DNA from: Spisula solida
Taxonomy: Eukaryota; Mollusca; Bivalvia; Venerida; Mactridae
Reading direction: 5' to 3'
Assembly (NCBI GenBank): GCA_947247005.1
Contig: OX365944.1
Coordinates: 2,926,501 to 2,990,500 of the forward strand
DNA length: 64,000 nucleotides
Each line of letters opens with the position of its first letter. The first letter of the stretch is position 1. Shown here in pieces: positions 10,455-22,779 of the stretch. The notes beneath the pieces were generated by a model. It worked only from the letters and a program-made list of their open reading frames with translations. It did not search any database and was not told where the DNA came from. The translations under genes were made by a program, and so were the position numbers.

Positions 10455-13400
10455 TTCATTTAAAGCTTCTGCGGGTATCATCTATTAAGTGACATGACCT
10501 CTGAATTTACGATCTTACTTTGCTCACCGTTTAAATATTGTCATATTTTACAAATTATTTTAGAAAAACTCTTATCATTATGTCATATTGTATATATATA
10601 TTGCTGTATCTTTTCTACTGGGTCATTCAGCTAGTTATAATTTATTATACTTTTCGACAGCTTGGACTTGGGCGGATCTGCGCTTGTTTAGTTGGGCATT
10701 GTGCTTTGTGTGTTTTTAATGTTTTCTGTGCTCGGCTGGTTAAGTTGAGTGCTGCCTTCCCTGTCTGACTTAATATACTCTTTTTGATATCCTTATCAAA
10801 TACATTGCCTACAGGCTACTTTATGTATTCAAATTCATTAAAAGCTCATAGGGGCATTGTCTATCAAGTGACACAACCTCTGAAATTCAGTTCTGACTTT
10901 TCTCACAGTTTAAATGTTGTCTTATTTTTCCAATTATTTCAGAAAAACTCAATAATCATGTTCTATAATATAAAAGTTGTGTTCTTCATCAAATATATTG
11001 CCTAATTTATGTATTCTAATTCACTGAAAGCTCCTCGGGCATTGTCTATCAAATGACACAACCTCTAAAATTCAGTTCTTACATTTCTCACAGTTTAAAT
11101 ATTTTTATATTTTCCAAATTATTTTAGCAAACTCAATAATCATGTTCAATAATATATAAGTGGTGTTATTTATCAAACATATGATACAATGTTAGTATTA
11201 GGGTTCATTAAAAGCTCCTTGGGGTATCATCTATCAAGCCATATGACCTGTGAAATTCAGTTCTTACATGTCTCACTGTTTAAATATTGTTATCATTTCC
11301 AAATTATTTAGCAAAACTCAATAATCATGTTATATAATATATAAGTTGTGTTATTTATCAAACATATGATACAATGTATGTATTTGAGTTCATTAAAAGC
11401 TCCTGGGGGTCATGTATCAAGTCACATGACCTGTGAAATTCAGTTCTTACATTTCTCACAGTTTAAATATTGTTATATTTTCCAAATTATTTTAGAAAAA
11501 AACTAAAATTTAATAATCATGTCCTATAATACAAAAGTTGTGTTCTTAATCAAATATATAAAATAATGTATGCATTTTGATTCATGAAAAGCTCCTGGTG
11601 GCATCATCTATCAAGTCACATGACCTCTGAAATTCACTTCTTCCATTTCTCACAGTTTAAATATAGTTATATTTCCAAATTATTTTAGAAAAACTAAATA
11701 ATCATATTCTATAATATATAAGTTGTGTTCCTTATCAAATATATGATATAATTGTTTGCATTTTGATTCATGAAAAGCTTCCGGGGGCATCATCTGTCAA
11801 GTCATATGACCTCTGAAATTCAGTTCTTACATTTCTCACAGTTTGAATATTGTCTCATTTTCAAAATTATTTAAAAAAACGCAATAATCATGTTCTATGA
11901 TATATAAGTTGTCCTCTTTATCAAACATATGATACAATGTATGTATTTGGGTTCCTTAAAAGCTCCCGCGGGCATCATCTATCAAGTCGCATGACCTCTG
12001 AAATTCAGTTCTTACATTTCTCACAGTTTAGATATAGTTATATTTCCAAATTATTTTAGAAAAACTAAATAATCATATTCTATAATATATAAGTTGTGTT
12101 CCTTATCAAATATATGATATAATGTTTGCATTTTGATTCATGAAAAGCTTCCGGTGGCATCATCTGTCAAGTCATATGACCTCTGAAATTCAGTTCTTAC
12201 ATTTCTCACAGTTTGAATATTGTCTAATTTTCAAAATTATTTTAAAAAAACGCAATAATCATGTTCTATGATATATAAGTTGTCCTCTTTATCAAACATA
12301 TGATACAATGTATGTATTTGGGTTCCTTAAAAGCTCCCGGGGGCATCATCTATCAAGTTGCATGACCTCTGAAATTCAGTTCTTACATTTCTCACAGTTT
12401 AGATATTGTCTTATTTTCCAAATTATTTCAGGAAACTCAATAATCACATGCTATAATAATTATATAAGTTGTGTTCTTTATCAACTATATGAAACAATGT
12501 ATGTATTTGGGTTCATTAAAAGCTCCTTGGGAATCATCTATCAAGTCACATGACCTCTGTAATTCAGTTCTTACATTTCTCACAGTTTGAATATTATTAT
12601 ATTTTCAAAATTATTTAAGAAAAACTCAATAATCACTATAATATATAAGTTGTGTTCTTTATCAAATATATGATATAATGTTTGCATTTTGATTCATGAA
12701 AAGCTTCCGGGGGGGGGCATCATTTATCAAGTCACATAACCTGTGAAGTTCAGTTCTTACATTTCTCACAGTTTAGATATTGTCTTATTTTCCAAATAAT
12801 TTCAGGAAAACTCAATAATCACATGCTTTAATATATGAGTTGTATTCTTTATCAACTATATGAAACAATGTATGTATTTGGGTTCATTAAAGCTTCTGGG
12901 GGCATCATCTATCAAGTCACATGACCTCGGTAATTAAGTTCTTACATTTCTCACAGTTTGAATATTATTATATTTTCAAAATTATTTAAGAAAAAACTCA
13001 ATAATCATGTTCTATAATATATATGTTGTGTTCTTTATCAAATATATGATATAATGTTTGCATTTTGATTCATGAAAAGCTTCCGGATGGCATCATTTAT
13101 CACGTCACATAACCTGTGAAGTTCAGTTCTTACATTTCTCACAGTTTAAATATTGTTATATTTTCCAAATTATTTTAGAAAAACTAAAATTTAATAATCA
13201 TGTCCTATAATACAAAAGTTGTGTTCTTAATCAAATATATGAAATAATGTATGCATTTTGATTCATGAAAAGCTCCTGGGGCATCATCTATCAAGTCACA
13301 TGACCTCTGAAATTCACTTCTTACATTTCTCACAGTTTGAATATTGTTATTTTTTCCAAAATATTTTAGAAATACTCAATAATCATGTTCTATAATATAT

Positions 13401-13556
13401 AAGTTTTATGTTTTTTATCAACTATATGATACAATGTATGCATTTTAATTCATGAAAAAATCCTGGGGGCATCATCTTTCAAGTCATTATTTTAAAAAAA
13501 CTCAATAATTGTGTTCTGTAATAAAGAAGTTGTTCTTTATCAATTATGTTGCCTAA
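10455..13556. repeat. ~186-bp satellite array, about 16 units
   Basis: Using 'aaagct' as a unit mark, units begin at 10841, 11027, 11211, 11396, 11588, 11774, 11959, 12144, 12330, 12519, 12700, 12889, 13076 and 13269. A first unit lies near 10455 and a degraded one near 13456. Spacing is 181-193 bp. Each unit carries 'atcatctatcaagtcacatg', 'ttacatttctcacagttt' and 'aataatcatgttctataata'. Two unit types partly alternate ('gggttcattaaaagctcc' and 'gattcatgaaaagcttcc'). Several short frames within it are repeat artefacts. Confidence 0.95.
10590..10785 (+). mobile_element. Insertion interrupting the first satellite unit
   Basis: The satellite homology breaks around 10590 and resumes at 'ccttatcaaatacattgcc' (about 10792). 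The intervening DNA carries 'gttgggcattgtg' and the conserved core 'ctcggctggttaagttgag' (10731-10774) seen at five other places in the window. It is probably a short mobile repeat. Exact ends are uncertain because this satellite unit is diverged. Confidence 0.5.
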
Positions 13557-14548
13557 TAAAAGAACCCCATTTATGACCTATAGAGCCACAGGTCCACATA
13601 TGAATTGGTTTGCATGAATACCTTGTTAAATAGAGGCATACTGAGAAAATAGGGACACATTATTTTGGACTCTACAGGTATTCTCTCAGCATGATGTCAG
13701 TATGTGATCCCTATTTTTCAAGATGTCAAGATACAGTATTGCACACTATTGCATAATATTGCACAGTCTGTTAATCAGTTATCTTACATCACCCAGATAC
13801 CCTGTTTGAGAATTAAATAGTCCCTTTATGACAGGAAGTTAATTATAAATGGGGGTATAATAAAACCAGTTACTTGTAATTAAATAATATCCTATACATT
13901 TTTTTATATATAACCTTTGTTGTAATCAATAAAATATATAATCTGTTCTGTAATCAATACATGTTATAAATGATCAACCATTACCTTTTATTAGGCTGGA
14001 TAATTTTTGACATCAGGCAATGGTGACATGTCAAATCAACCTACCTGTACATTACCTAACTATAAGTGTCATAATTATATACAGTGTGAAAAATATGTAG
14101 ACATTAAGTGACCCTTAATTTTAATGAACAAAACAGAATAAATGGTTTATTCAGCTTAAGCATAATATACAGCTGAAATGGAAGTAATATATGACTTCAA
14201 AATATTTTTATCCTATGATTGTTTTTTAATTAATGGACCTGCACAGAGGTGACACTTAATTTCACATATCAGGTAGTCAGTTATTAATCATTGCACTTGT
14301 GAAGTGAAGTAAAACAGTTACATTTTGTCACCTCCATTTTCTATGTAAACATGAAATGAGTGAATAAAAGGTATTTGGCTTGAATAAAAGGTATTTGGCT
14401 TGAATAATTTAATACCTATTGATGTGTTGTAAATATTACAGATTATATATTTGCTAGACATTTGTTTTTATGATCATTTAAACATTACTACACATCCACA
14501 ATTCAAAATTCAAGAATCAAATATTAATTCCTAATTAGCTGACCAGGT

Positions 14549-14549
<1 letters not shown>
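13557..14549. other. Spacer, no gene seen
   Basis: AT-rich sequence without a supportable gene. At 14366-14405 a 20-bp unit ('tgaataaaaggtatttggct') is present as an exact tandem pair. Confidence 0.45.
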
Positions 14550-14596
<47 letters not shown>

Positions 14597-14665
14597 ATCC
14601 ATCAATCAACTCGACCCGACCTGACCCTATCCAATCCAACCCAATCAATCAATCAATCAATCAAT
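14550..14665 (+). repeat. (CAAT)n microsatellite, two blocks
   Basis: Perfect or near-perfect CAAT repeats at 14550-14610 and 14640-14665, separated by a short CGACC/CCAAT-variant stretch. Confidence 0.95.
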
Positions 14666-15590
14666 TTAAAACTTCAAAAATATTATATTATGTGTTCAAC
14701 ATTATTGAAAGTCAATCCTGTGATGGTATGTTTTGGTTATTGATACAATAAGATGATAACTGTTTTTTTTCTATTTGTAGATTGTTTGATAGAACAGCAA
14801 GACAGCTGTTGGAGATCAATTCCACGAAACTGGTATTCGTAATGAAGAACAATTCATATAGGGTCAATCCGTTTAAAGTTGGACAGAAGTCAATGAATCG
14901 AACTTGACAGGCAGCTGTTCGTCAGTGTATGGAGCAGGACGTGTTGACTATTTGCATCATTATCTTCGGATTTCGTATACATTTGAACGATAATATCAAA
15001 ACTATCCCGACAAAAACAGAAATGTTATCAACAAATGAAATGCCAAATCTTGGGCAGTGCAGCTAAAAAGTAGAAACTCCACAGTGCATAATCGAGTCAA
15101 CTTCCGGTAATCGCAATAAGGCATACATGTTGAATTGTAGTCTTGCAATAAGTCATACAGTTATCGGAAATCATGTGTTTTTACTCACAAGAAGTAATAC
15201 AGGTTGAATTGTATAGTATCCCAATAAGTCGTACAGTGATTTGGTTTATACGCTGTGAACTTGGGACGTTTAATTTTAAATATTCAAAATTTGGACATTT
15301 TAAAAATGAGCATAGTTAAAGAAATCAATTCTATTACATGTGCTGTAATCCAACTGAATAGGGTTAGCACGTTTGGACTCGTGTTTATCCTTTACCCTGA
15401 GAGACATATAATTGCTGATAGGACAGAATAAATCCAGCAGGAAAATTAATAAGACAAAGTGTGAAATCGAACGCTAGGAATTTTAACAAGTGTTCAACCC
15501 CTATCGGGTATGTCAGGACAGCACTATATGAAATGCACCTAAAGTTAACAGCATTGAAGGCTGTCCTGAAACTAATAAATATTGTATTTA
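14666..15590. other. Spacer, no gene seen
   Basis: No supported coding or RNA feature before the GC-rich array. Confidence 0.4.
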
Positions 15591-15599
15591 TGTTGGGAC

Positions 15600-17370
15600 T
15601 TTGCTAACCCAGTAGGCGGGGGGGCTCTACTTAACATACTAGGCGGGCCTACTAAACACAGAAGGTGGGGCTCTACTAAACCCAGTAGGCGGGGGGGCTC
15701 TACTTAATCCAGTATGTTGGGACTCTACTTACCAAGTAGGCGGGGGGGGGCTCTACTTAATCCAGTATTGAACATGTATCCGACTTAAAATAAATATTGT
15801 ATTTGTATTTTTGTTGGGACTCTACTAACCCAGTAGGCGGGGGGCTCTACTTGACCAAATAGGCGGGCCTACTAAACACAGTAGGTGGGGCTCTACTAAA
15901 CCCAGTAGGCGGGAGCTCTACTTAATCCAGTATGTTGGGACTCTTCTAACCCAGAAGGCGGGGGGCTCTACTTAATACAAATTTGTAAATGTATCCGACT
16001 TAAAATAAATATTGTATTTGTATTTATGTTGGGACTCTAACCCAGTAGGCGGGGGGCTCTACTTAACCAAATAGGCGGGGCTCTACTAAACCCAGTAGGC
16101 GGGGGCTCTACTTAATCCTGTATGTTGGGACTACTAACCCAGTAGGTGGGGGCTCTACTCAACCCAGTAGGTGGGGGCTCTACTTAACCTAGTAGGCGGG
16201 GGCCTACTAAACCCAGAAGGCGGGTGGTTCTACGTAAACTAGTAGGTGGGGGCCTACTAAACCCAGTAGGCGGGGGCCTACTAAACCCATGAGGCGGGGC
16301 TCTACTCAACCCAGTTGGTTGGGGCTCTACTCAACCCCGTACGTGGGGGCCTACTAAATCCAGTAGGTGGGGGCCCACTAAACCCAGAAGGTGGGGCCTA
16401 CAAAACCCAGAAGGTGGGGGCCTACTCAACCCAGTAGACGAGGGGTTGATTATTCGCTAGATATCAGGGTGTCACAAAGGCGGGGGCTCTACTTAAACCA
16501 GTAGGTGGAGGCCTTCTAAACCCAGTAGGTGGGGGCTCTACTTAACCTAGTAGGCGGGGGCCTACTAAACCCAGTAGGCGGGGGGCTCTACTTAAACTAG
16601 TAGGCGGGGGCCTACTAAACCCAGTAGGCGGGGGCCTACTTAACCCAGTAGGCGGGGGCTTTCTCAACCCAGTAGGTGGGGGCTCTACTTAACCTAGTAG
16701 GCGGGGGCCTACTAAACCCAGTAGGCGGGGGGCTCTACTTAAACTAGTAGGTGGGGGCCTACTAAACCCAGTATGCGGGGCCTATTAAACCCTGATGGTG
16801 GGGGCTCTACTCAACCCAGTAGGTGGGGGCTCTACTTAACCTAGTAGGCGGGGGCCTACTAAACCCAGTAGACGAGGGGTTGATTATTCGCTAGATATCA
16901 GGGTGTCACAAAGGCGGGGGGCTCTACTTAAACCAGTAGGTGGAGGCCTTCTAAACCCAGTAGGTGGGGGCTCTACTTAACCTAGTAGGCGGGGGCCTAC
17001 TAAACCCAGTAGGCGGGGGCTCTACTTAAACTAGTAGGCGGGGGCCTACTTAACCCAGTAGGCGGGGGCCTACTTAACCCAGTAGGCGGGGGCTTTCTCA
17101 ACCCAGTAGGTGGGGGCTCTACTTAACCTAGTAGGCGGGGGCCTACTAAACCCAGTAGGCGGGGGGCTCTACTTAAACTAGTAGGTGGGGGCCTACTAAA
17201 TCCAGTAGGTGGGGGCCTACTAAACCCAGAAGGTGGGGCTTACTAAACCCAGACGGTGGGGGCCTACTAAACCCAGTAGGTGGAGGCCTACTCAACCCAG
17301 AAGGTAGGGGCCTACTCAACCCAGTAGACGAGGGGTTGATTATTCGCTAGATATCAGGGTGTCACAAAGT
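15600..17370. repeat. GC-rich ~24-bp minisatellite with higher-order units
   Basis: The basic unit is close to 'cctactaaacccagtaggcg' plus a run of G, with 'gctctacttaacctagtagg' variants. It is sharply unlike its AT-rich surroundings. The left part (15.58-16.05 kb) repeats as blocks of about 235 bp that include 'tccgacttaaaataaatatt'. The right part contains three copies of the same non-repeat segment (16433-16474, 16867-16909, 17323-17368). The last of these is the junction with unique DNA, so the array edge has been copied inward. CG and TG alternate at one position in the unit ('aggcgg'/'aggtgg'). Confidence 0.95.
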
Positions 17371-17985
17371 TTTTCCACGCTTTTCTCCTTATATCCATTG
17401 GTTTGATTTGAATGTAAATGGCCTAGTCATGGAGTACATGTATTTAGAGAATTTATAACATTCAATGATCTGTGGGGGATAGTTCTGATAGTTGTTGAAC
17501 TTGTTTGATTATATAACTCAAATAACTCAAGTGTTATCGCTTAGTATGAAATTGTACTAATTTTATTAAATTTTCATTTATTATCTGAATTAAATGTTTA
17601 TTTTATAATATATATTTTCCTTATTTATCCACAGATTTATGTTATCTCTTATAAATAACTGGGTCACAAATCACCCTGACGCTGGGCGACTTCCCTGTCT
17701 TTTGCGGCTTTATGTCTATGCATATCATGCGGACGGGCCAATTAGTAGCAATGAATATTATCAAAAGACTTAAAATTACTCCTGTCTCTGCCCGATGCTC
17801 TACAATACCCCCAATGACCATAAGATTCCTTCAAGCAGATAAGCATTCGATCATTGGATTGCAATCGGATGGGATTTGTGACACCAGGTATAGTTACAGA
17901 ATTTAGTCTGACAGGTTCATGTTGTCGTTTGTGATTGACTGAGACGGTCGTAAGTGCATTGTCATTGATTTTTCCCTGCTAGATC
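17371..17985. other. Spacer, no gene seen
   Basis: Unique AT-rich DNA right of the array. The 64-codon frame at 17712-17906 has no recognisable domain. Confidence 0.4.
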
Positions 17986-17989
17986 AGAC

Positions 17990-18225
17990 AACGACCTCCG
18001 AGTTCGAGGGAAGAGTCAGTTTGTTACACTAGGAAACCGGGTGCGCTACCCTAGCTCTTTCCAAATAGACTCCCATCTTTCTTTTACATGCCCCAAGTAA
18101 TTAAAGCACCGATACACACAATAATGCTTCTGTAATTTGGTGATAAAATCAGTTCTGTGATTTCCAGTGTCTAGCGGAGATTTGAACCTGGGACCTCGGG
18201 GTAGCCTAGAGTCCTATCAACATGA
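17990..18225 (-). mobile_element. SINE-like repeat, second family, minus orientation
   Basis: On the minus strand a decayed tRNA-like head with B box 'ggttcaaatctc' (about 18220-18170) is followed by 'ggggcatgtaaaagaa', 'atttggaaagagctaggg' and 'agcgcacccggtttcc'. The last three blocks also occur at 7865-7966 on the plus strand. Confidence 0.55.
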
Positions 18226-21200
18226 TCATGATAGATGGAATCTCAGCACAGGTATTAATTCTTAGCACTGTGTGGGTTGGCAACATCAACAAAATCAAAT
18301 GCTCAAAATATAATGAAAACAACATGTACATAATTATGCAGCGGCTCCATCTAAAGCTGATTTCAAAACCCAAGGGTAAATGGACTTTTTCAGGGGTCAG
18401 AGGGTCATTTCATTGAAACATTGAAAGAAACAAAATCCAAATACCTCAACGAACAATTTTAGATCTTTGCAAAAGCTGACTATGGACGCATGTTCTTTTA
18501 ACAAAGACTATATATAGTAGATAACGTTTACAGATCTCTATCGAACGTACGTTAATAGTGTCACGGAAATACATTAGAATACATTCTGTGTATATCCGTG
18601 ATAGTGTAAAATACGTAACTAATACATAAATTTATGTGAACCTATTTCCTTATGTATAAATCAATATATAGGTATATATAGGCCTATATATAATGAAAAT
18701 AAACAATTAAACTTGACCGCATGGTAGTACCAACGTACGGCGCATCCCATGTACGGAAGCGATCTATATATGGGTCGATAAATCTACGAAAATACATAGT
18801 AGAGAACGTTTAAAACTGCGAATCATCAAGTATATTTGGAAAGTGTTCGTTTCTTTTATAAATAACCCAAAAACATTACCGCGAGCTCCGAATTTAAACT
18901 CGCCAGGACTTTTTTTATACGCCTTGGCAGACAATTATCACGGCTGGTGATTAGCACTTGTGTACCGCATAAAATGTGTCAGTTATACTTCCGGTCGCAC
19001 TGATCTCATAGTCGAATGACTCTCACGCGACACCGGTCTAAAGGCGCTAATATCGTAGGAGGCATTATAAACAAATACGATAATCGTAACTGGTTCAATG
19101 CCAAGTTCGCAAAAACATTTCGGACAATATCGTCTATCAATTAACTTGATTGTCTGTGAAATATAGTTTACTTGAATTTAGGAGCATTTTACCTCAATGT
19201 ACTTTACATACGTGAATACTATGTATGTGCAGTTCACTATGTTTTGTGTTACTACAATCCATGGGAATGTCTCCTCATGTATTGCTTGCTTTTGAAAAAG
19301 TATGGCCTCGATTGTGTAGGAAAACGAATGAAACAAGCGTCTATATGATATGTGGTGTACGTATAAGAAACAGTACTGCAGAGTAGACACATTAAGAAAT
19401 ATCCAATTACTTTGTTGGTCAATAAAACTGGCCGTCAAGTGTTTGTGGTAAACTTTTCGGTTGTTAAGTTGATTACTGCTTACGATTTTCTTGCAACCCA
19501 AATATTTTCTAGAGGTCAAGCGGTGTATCGTAACTATATTACTTATGATAGTGTCGCATTCACTATTTATTCGTATTATATACCGAAAAGTTTGGATGCA
19601 AGATCACGCCATTGTGTTCCAATAATTCCATGGCATTTGCGGAAACAAAAATGCGTCCATAAGATACGTTTATATCTTCATAGATTGGTGCTAAGCTTGG
19701 CCCATGCATGTGCCGTGTCAGGTCTTTCTAAGGCATCGTTTTGGAAATCGGCTTGTTTACCTTGCAAAAGCCGTAAGCTAGTAATACGAAATAGTATCAC
19801 CACAATAACAACACCAAAATCGGACAGGAAATGCATTACAGGACAGGCGAAACCCATAGTCTTGAAATGCCGACATTTTTGGAGATTTTCCAGCTATGTT
19901 CTGATCATTCGATGTAATACATACGACCAGTATGTCAACTGTACGAACAGCGTACGTCCAGTTTCAGCAACATGGCTGTATTTCTTTTATTTTCAGATGT
20001 AAAAACTCCTGCGTTCAATACCGGTGATGAAAACTAGACTTAACTCGGTACATACTAAGTTTACAACTGCTCGGTATCTATTATAGCAACCACTTGTCGC
20101 CCTGATTTCATGTACACAAATTGCGGTGACTTGGATCTGATTTATCACACTCGTATCTTTTCAAAATTGCAACCAGATATTGCCGCCATTAACCGTTTTG
20201 TACTTTAAACAATATACAGTAAACATTCGTTATGAGATATATTATATTTCAGTGAACGTAACTACAACACTGCGTACAGAACATATTTTATCATGCAACT
20301 GCCATGGTAACTGCCTGATAACACATGACCTGAGAACTCAGGTCAATAGGCTGCTAGTAGCCTGAGAACATTTTTGGCTCCGCCCACAAATCACGGACTA
20401 TTTTCCCATTTCTCATTCCGTCTAAAATTGACCTACATATTATTGAAAACTACAAAAATATACATTTGATAACTAATATTTATTCAAAGTTTAGATTTAC
20501 AACCAACATCAGCAATATTTTTTCGCCATGTAGGGCTACGCCAGTGTATTTTTTCTTGAATTCATACGGGTCATTCACGGATCAATCGTTTGGGAAAGGC
20601 CCTGAAAAAAACATTAAACACACTTAAATCCACTGGCATAGGATCATCAAAGATAAATAAACATAAAGAGTATGCATAGACAACGGTTCCAAATCAAATA
20701 CACTGGTCAAAATGAAATTTTGAACTCATTTGAAGACTCGATACGATGCGCATACAAAATCATTGAAAATGAAAAAAGTCGGAAATATTTGGCGAATCTT
20801 AAGACTAAGTGGGTCAGTTAAATCATTGTTAGATTCAGTGTACATATGGTTCATACATAGGTAAAACATAAAAAAATATAAGAGGCTCTTCAACAAGATC
20901 AATGTCTTACCATATTCTATTTCCATCGATTTTCCAAGCATTGAGGTCTCCCTACTGCCATTCTCCACCCACCAACTTGACTAAGACGAGTAAGCTTGTA
21001 TAAACTGTTCATTCTTGAAGTTATTTCCCCCGTCCGGAATTCAATTTTGCACTGACAGTTACCGCAAACAACCCAGTGTTTCACATAGTCCATGTTTATA
21101 TTTATTCCAAGGCATTGTTAAGAATAACAGAAGGATTTATGACGTAGTAAACGACCTTGTTCACACACGTACGTCATTGATGATTCATTCAAAAAACTTC

Positions 21201-21490
21201 ATAAATTCTTGGGCGAAAGTTTATTCTACTATTATGACACAATGTAGTTATTTGGGAATACCATTTACTAAGGTTTCCCTTTCTGAATATATAATTGAAC
21301 TATCTTATTTTTTAATATTTCTTTTGTTAAGCAGCGTAGAATTGAGAACTGTTTTGTTTCGCGGAAGCACATTGAATTGTGTTAATTGGCGGGTTTACTG
21401 GATCTACTAAAACCCACAACTCGGTTGTAACTTTAAAAAATGAGGAATTACGCCCCTTACTTGTTCCGTGGTGCTGGTTGCACGATAAAT
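18226..21490. other. Spacer; one unusually long anonymous frame
   Basis: The longest non-repeat open frame of the window lies here, 19412-20002 on the plus strand (196 codons, basic, rich in S, Y and R). It shows no domain, signal peptide or splice context that I recognise, and an opposing 113-codon frame overlaps it at 19178-19519. Coding status is undecided. I support nothing else in the interval. Confidence 0.3.
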
Positions 21491-21621
21491 AGAAACTCGG
21501 GTCACTGTCCGGATCGAACAATGTTATCAGACTCGGCGATATCGTCCGGGGTGACTCGCCACCCGGACGATATCACCTCGCCTGATAACATTGTTCTCAC
21601 CGGACAGTAACCCGAGTTTCT
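21491..21621. mobile_element. 131-bp palindrome (foldback element)
   Basis: The two halves are near-perfect reverse complements. Arms of about 55-60 bp start with 'agaaactcgggt' and end with 'acccgagtttct', and contain 'acaatgttatcag'/'ctgataacattgt' and 'gatatcgtccggg'/'cccggacgatatc'. They meet at a loop of about 11 nt ('gtgactcgcca'). It is most likely a foldback MITE. Confidence 0.75.
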
Positions 21622-22024
21622 CTATGTCTCACTGTGAAAACTGCTGATTATCGACGACAAAGCATGATGGATAAACATATACAACAAAGGCAGACTTCTA
21701 AGGAACACGGTAAAAAGCAATATATGTTGTAACCGGGAATAATTCATGATTACCTGCATGTTTGAGTACTGGTGTTATATCACAGCTTAAAATAGAATTC
21801 TAAAATATGAGAGACAATTACTAAATGACAACACACGGATGTGTTGTGCAAAGTTCAATGCATTTTGTCATTATGTGAACCTACAGTATGATTCCATGTA
21901 CTACTAGTTGATATTATGTATGAGTTGGCTACAGAGCATTCAGAGAACATTGAACATTGTTATAATAAGTGTGGAATATCCGTCCAAGCTTGTAGCAATT
22001 ACACAGATATGCATGAACTAAGTG

Positions 22025-22775
22025 TTTTGAGTACATGTACAGGTTGTTTCATAATGTCTGACCCAATTACAACCGAATGCCATGAGAAAATGCTTAATCT
22101 CATCTGATGTTTTCATATACCAATGGAAATCTACAATTTGGGAGTTTTATTCAATATATTACATGACCAATTTACTATCGATGCAACCGGGGAATTTAGA
22201 TTCTTGCAAAACGTCATTTTTCGATAAATGTCAATTTGACGTCAAAATTGAATTTGTTTCACAAGTTAAATTATATAGATTGTAAAGTATGGCATGATAT
22301 AAGTAGTTTTAAAGTGTTTATAAGCACAATTATATATTGATTTGAAGTTTCGTCCATTTGTGATAACATTGAAACTGATGAGCATTGCAGTTGCTTTGGT
22401 TACCAGTTGCTAGGCGACAAAAGAACCTATCACAAAAGTACTGTTTCGCTTCTAACCAAGTAAACATGTGACCGTGTTTTGATTATTATTATTCTTTCTC
22501 AATTATTGTTTTAAACTCAGCCATTGCGTATGGTTATTCAATGTAGAATATACACTTCAGAACGGTGAAATTAAAACAATAATTTATATTGTAGAAACAA
22601 ATATAATAAAAAAACAGCCCCCTGTTTACTTGGCTATAACCGAGAATGTTATATATTGAATAAAACTCAAAAATGTTAGCTTTCCATTGGTATTTGACAT
22701 TAAACACGTTCTCATGGCATTCGGTTGTAATGGTGTCAGATATTGTGAAACACCATGTATATCAACGGAGGTATC
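22025..22775. repeat. ~130-bp inverted repeat pair with ~480-bp spacer
   Basis: 22025-22165 read on the minus strand matches 22640-22775 on the plus strand: shared 'tatattgaataaaactc', 'tttccattggtat' and 'ctcatggcattcggttgtaa'. The interior has no transposase-like frame. It may be the ends of a small TIR element or an inverted duplicate. Confidence 0.6.
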
Positions 22776-22779
22776 ATTG

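Noticed and set aside
10455..13556. CRISPR-like regular repeats
   Set aside because: Units are about 186 bp, fully repeated with no unique spacers, in animal DNA; a satellite.
15600..17370. CRISPR-like short repeats of about 24 bp
   Set aside because: No constant repeat plus variable spacers; the units run directly into each other.
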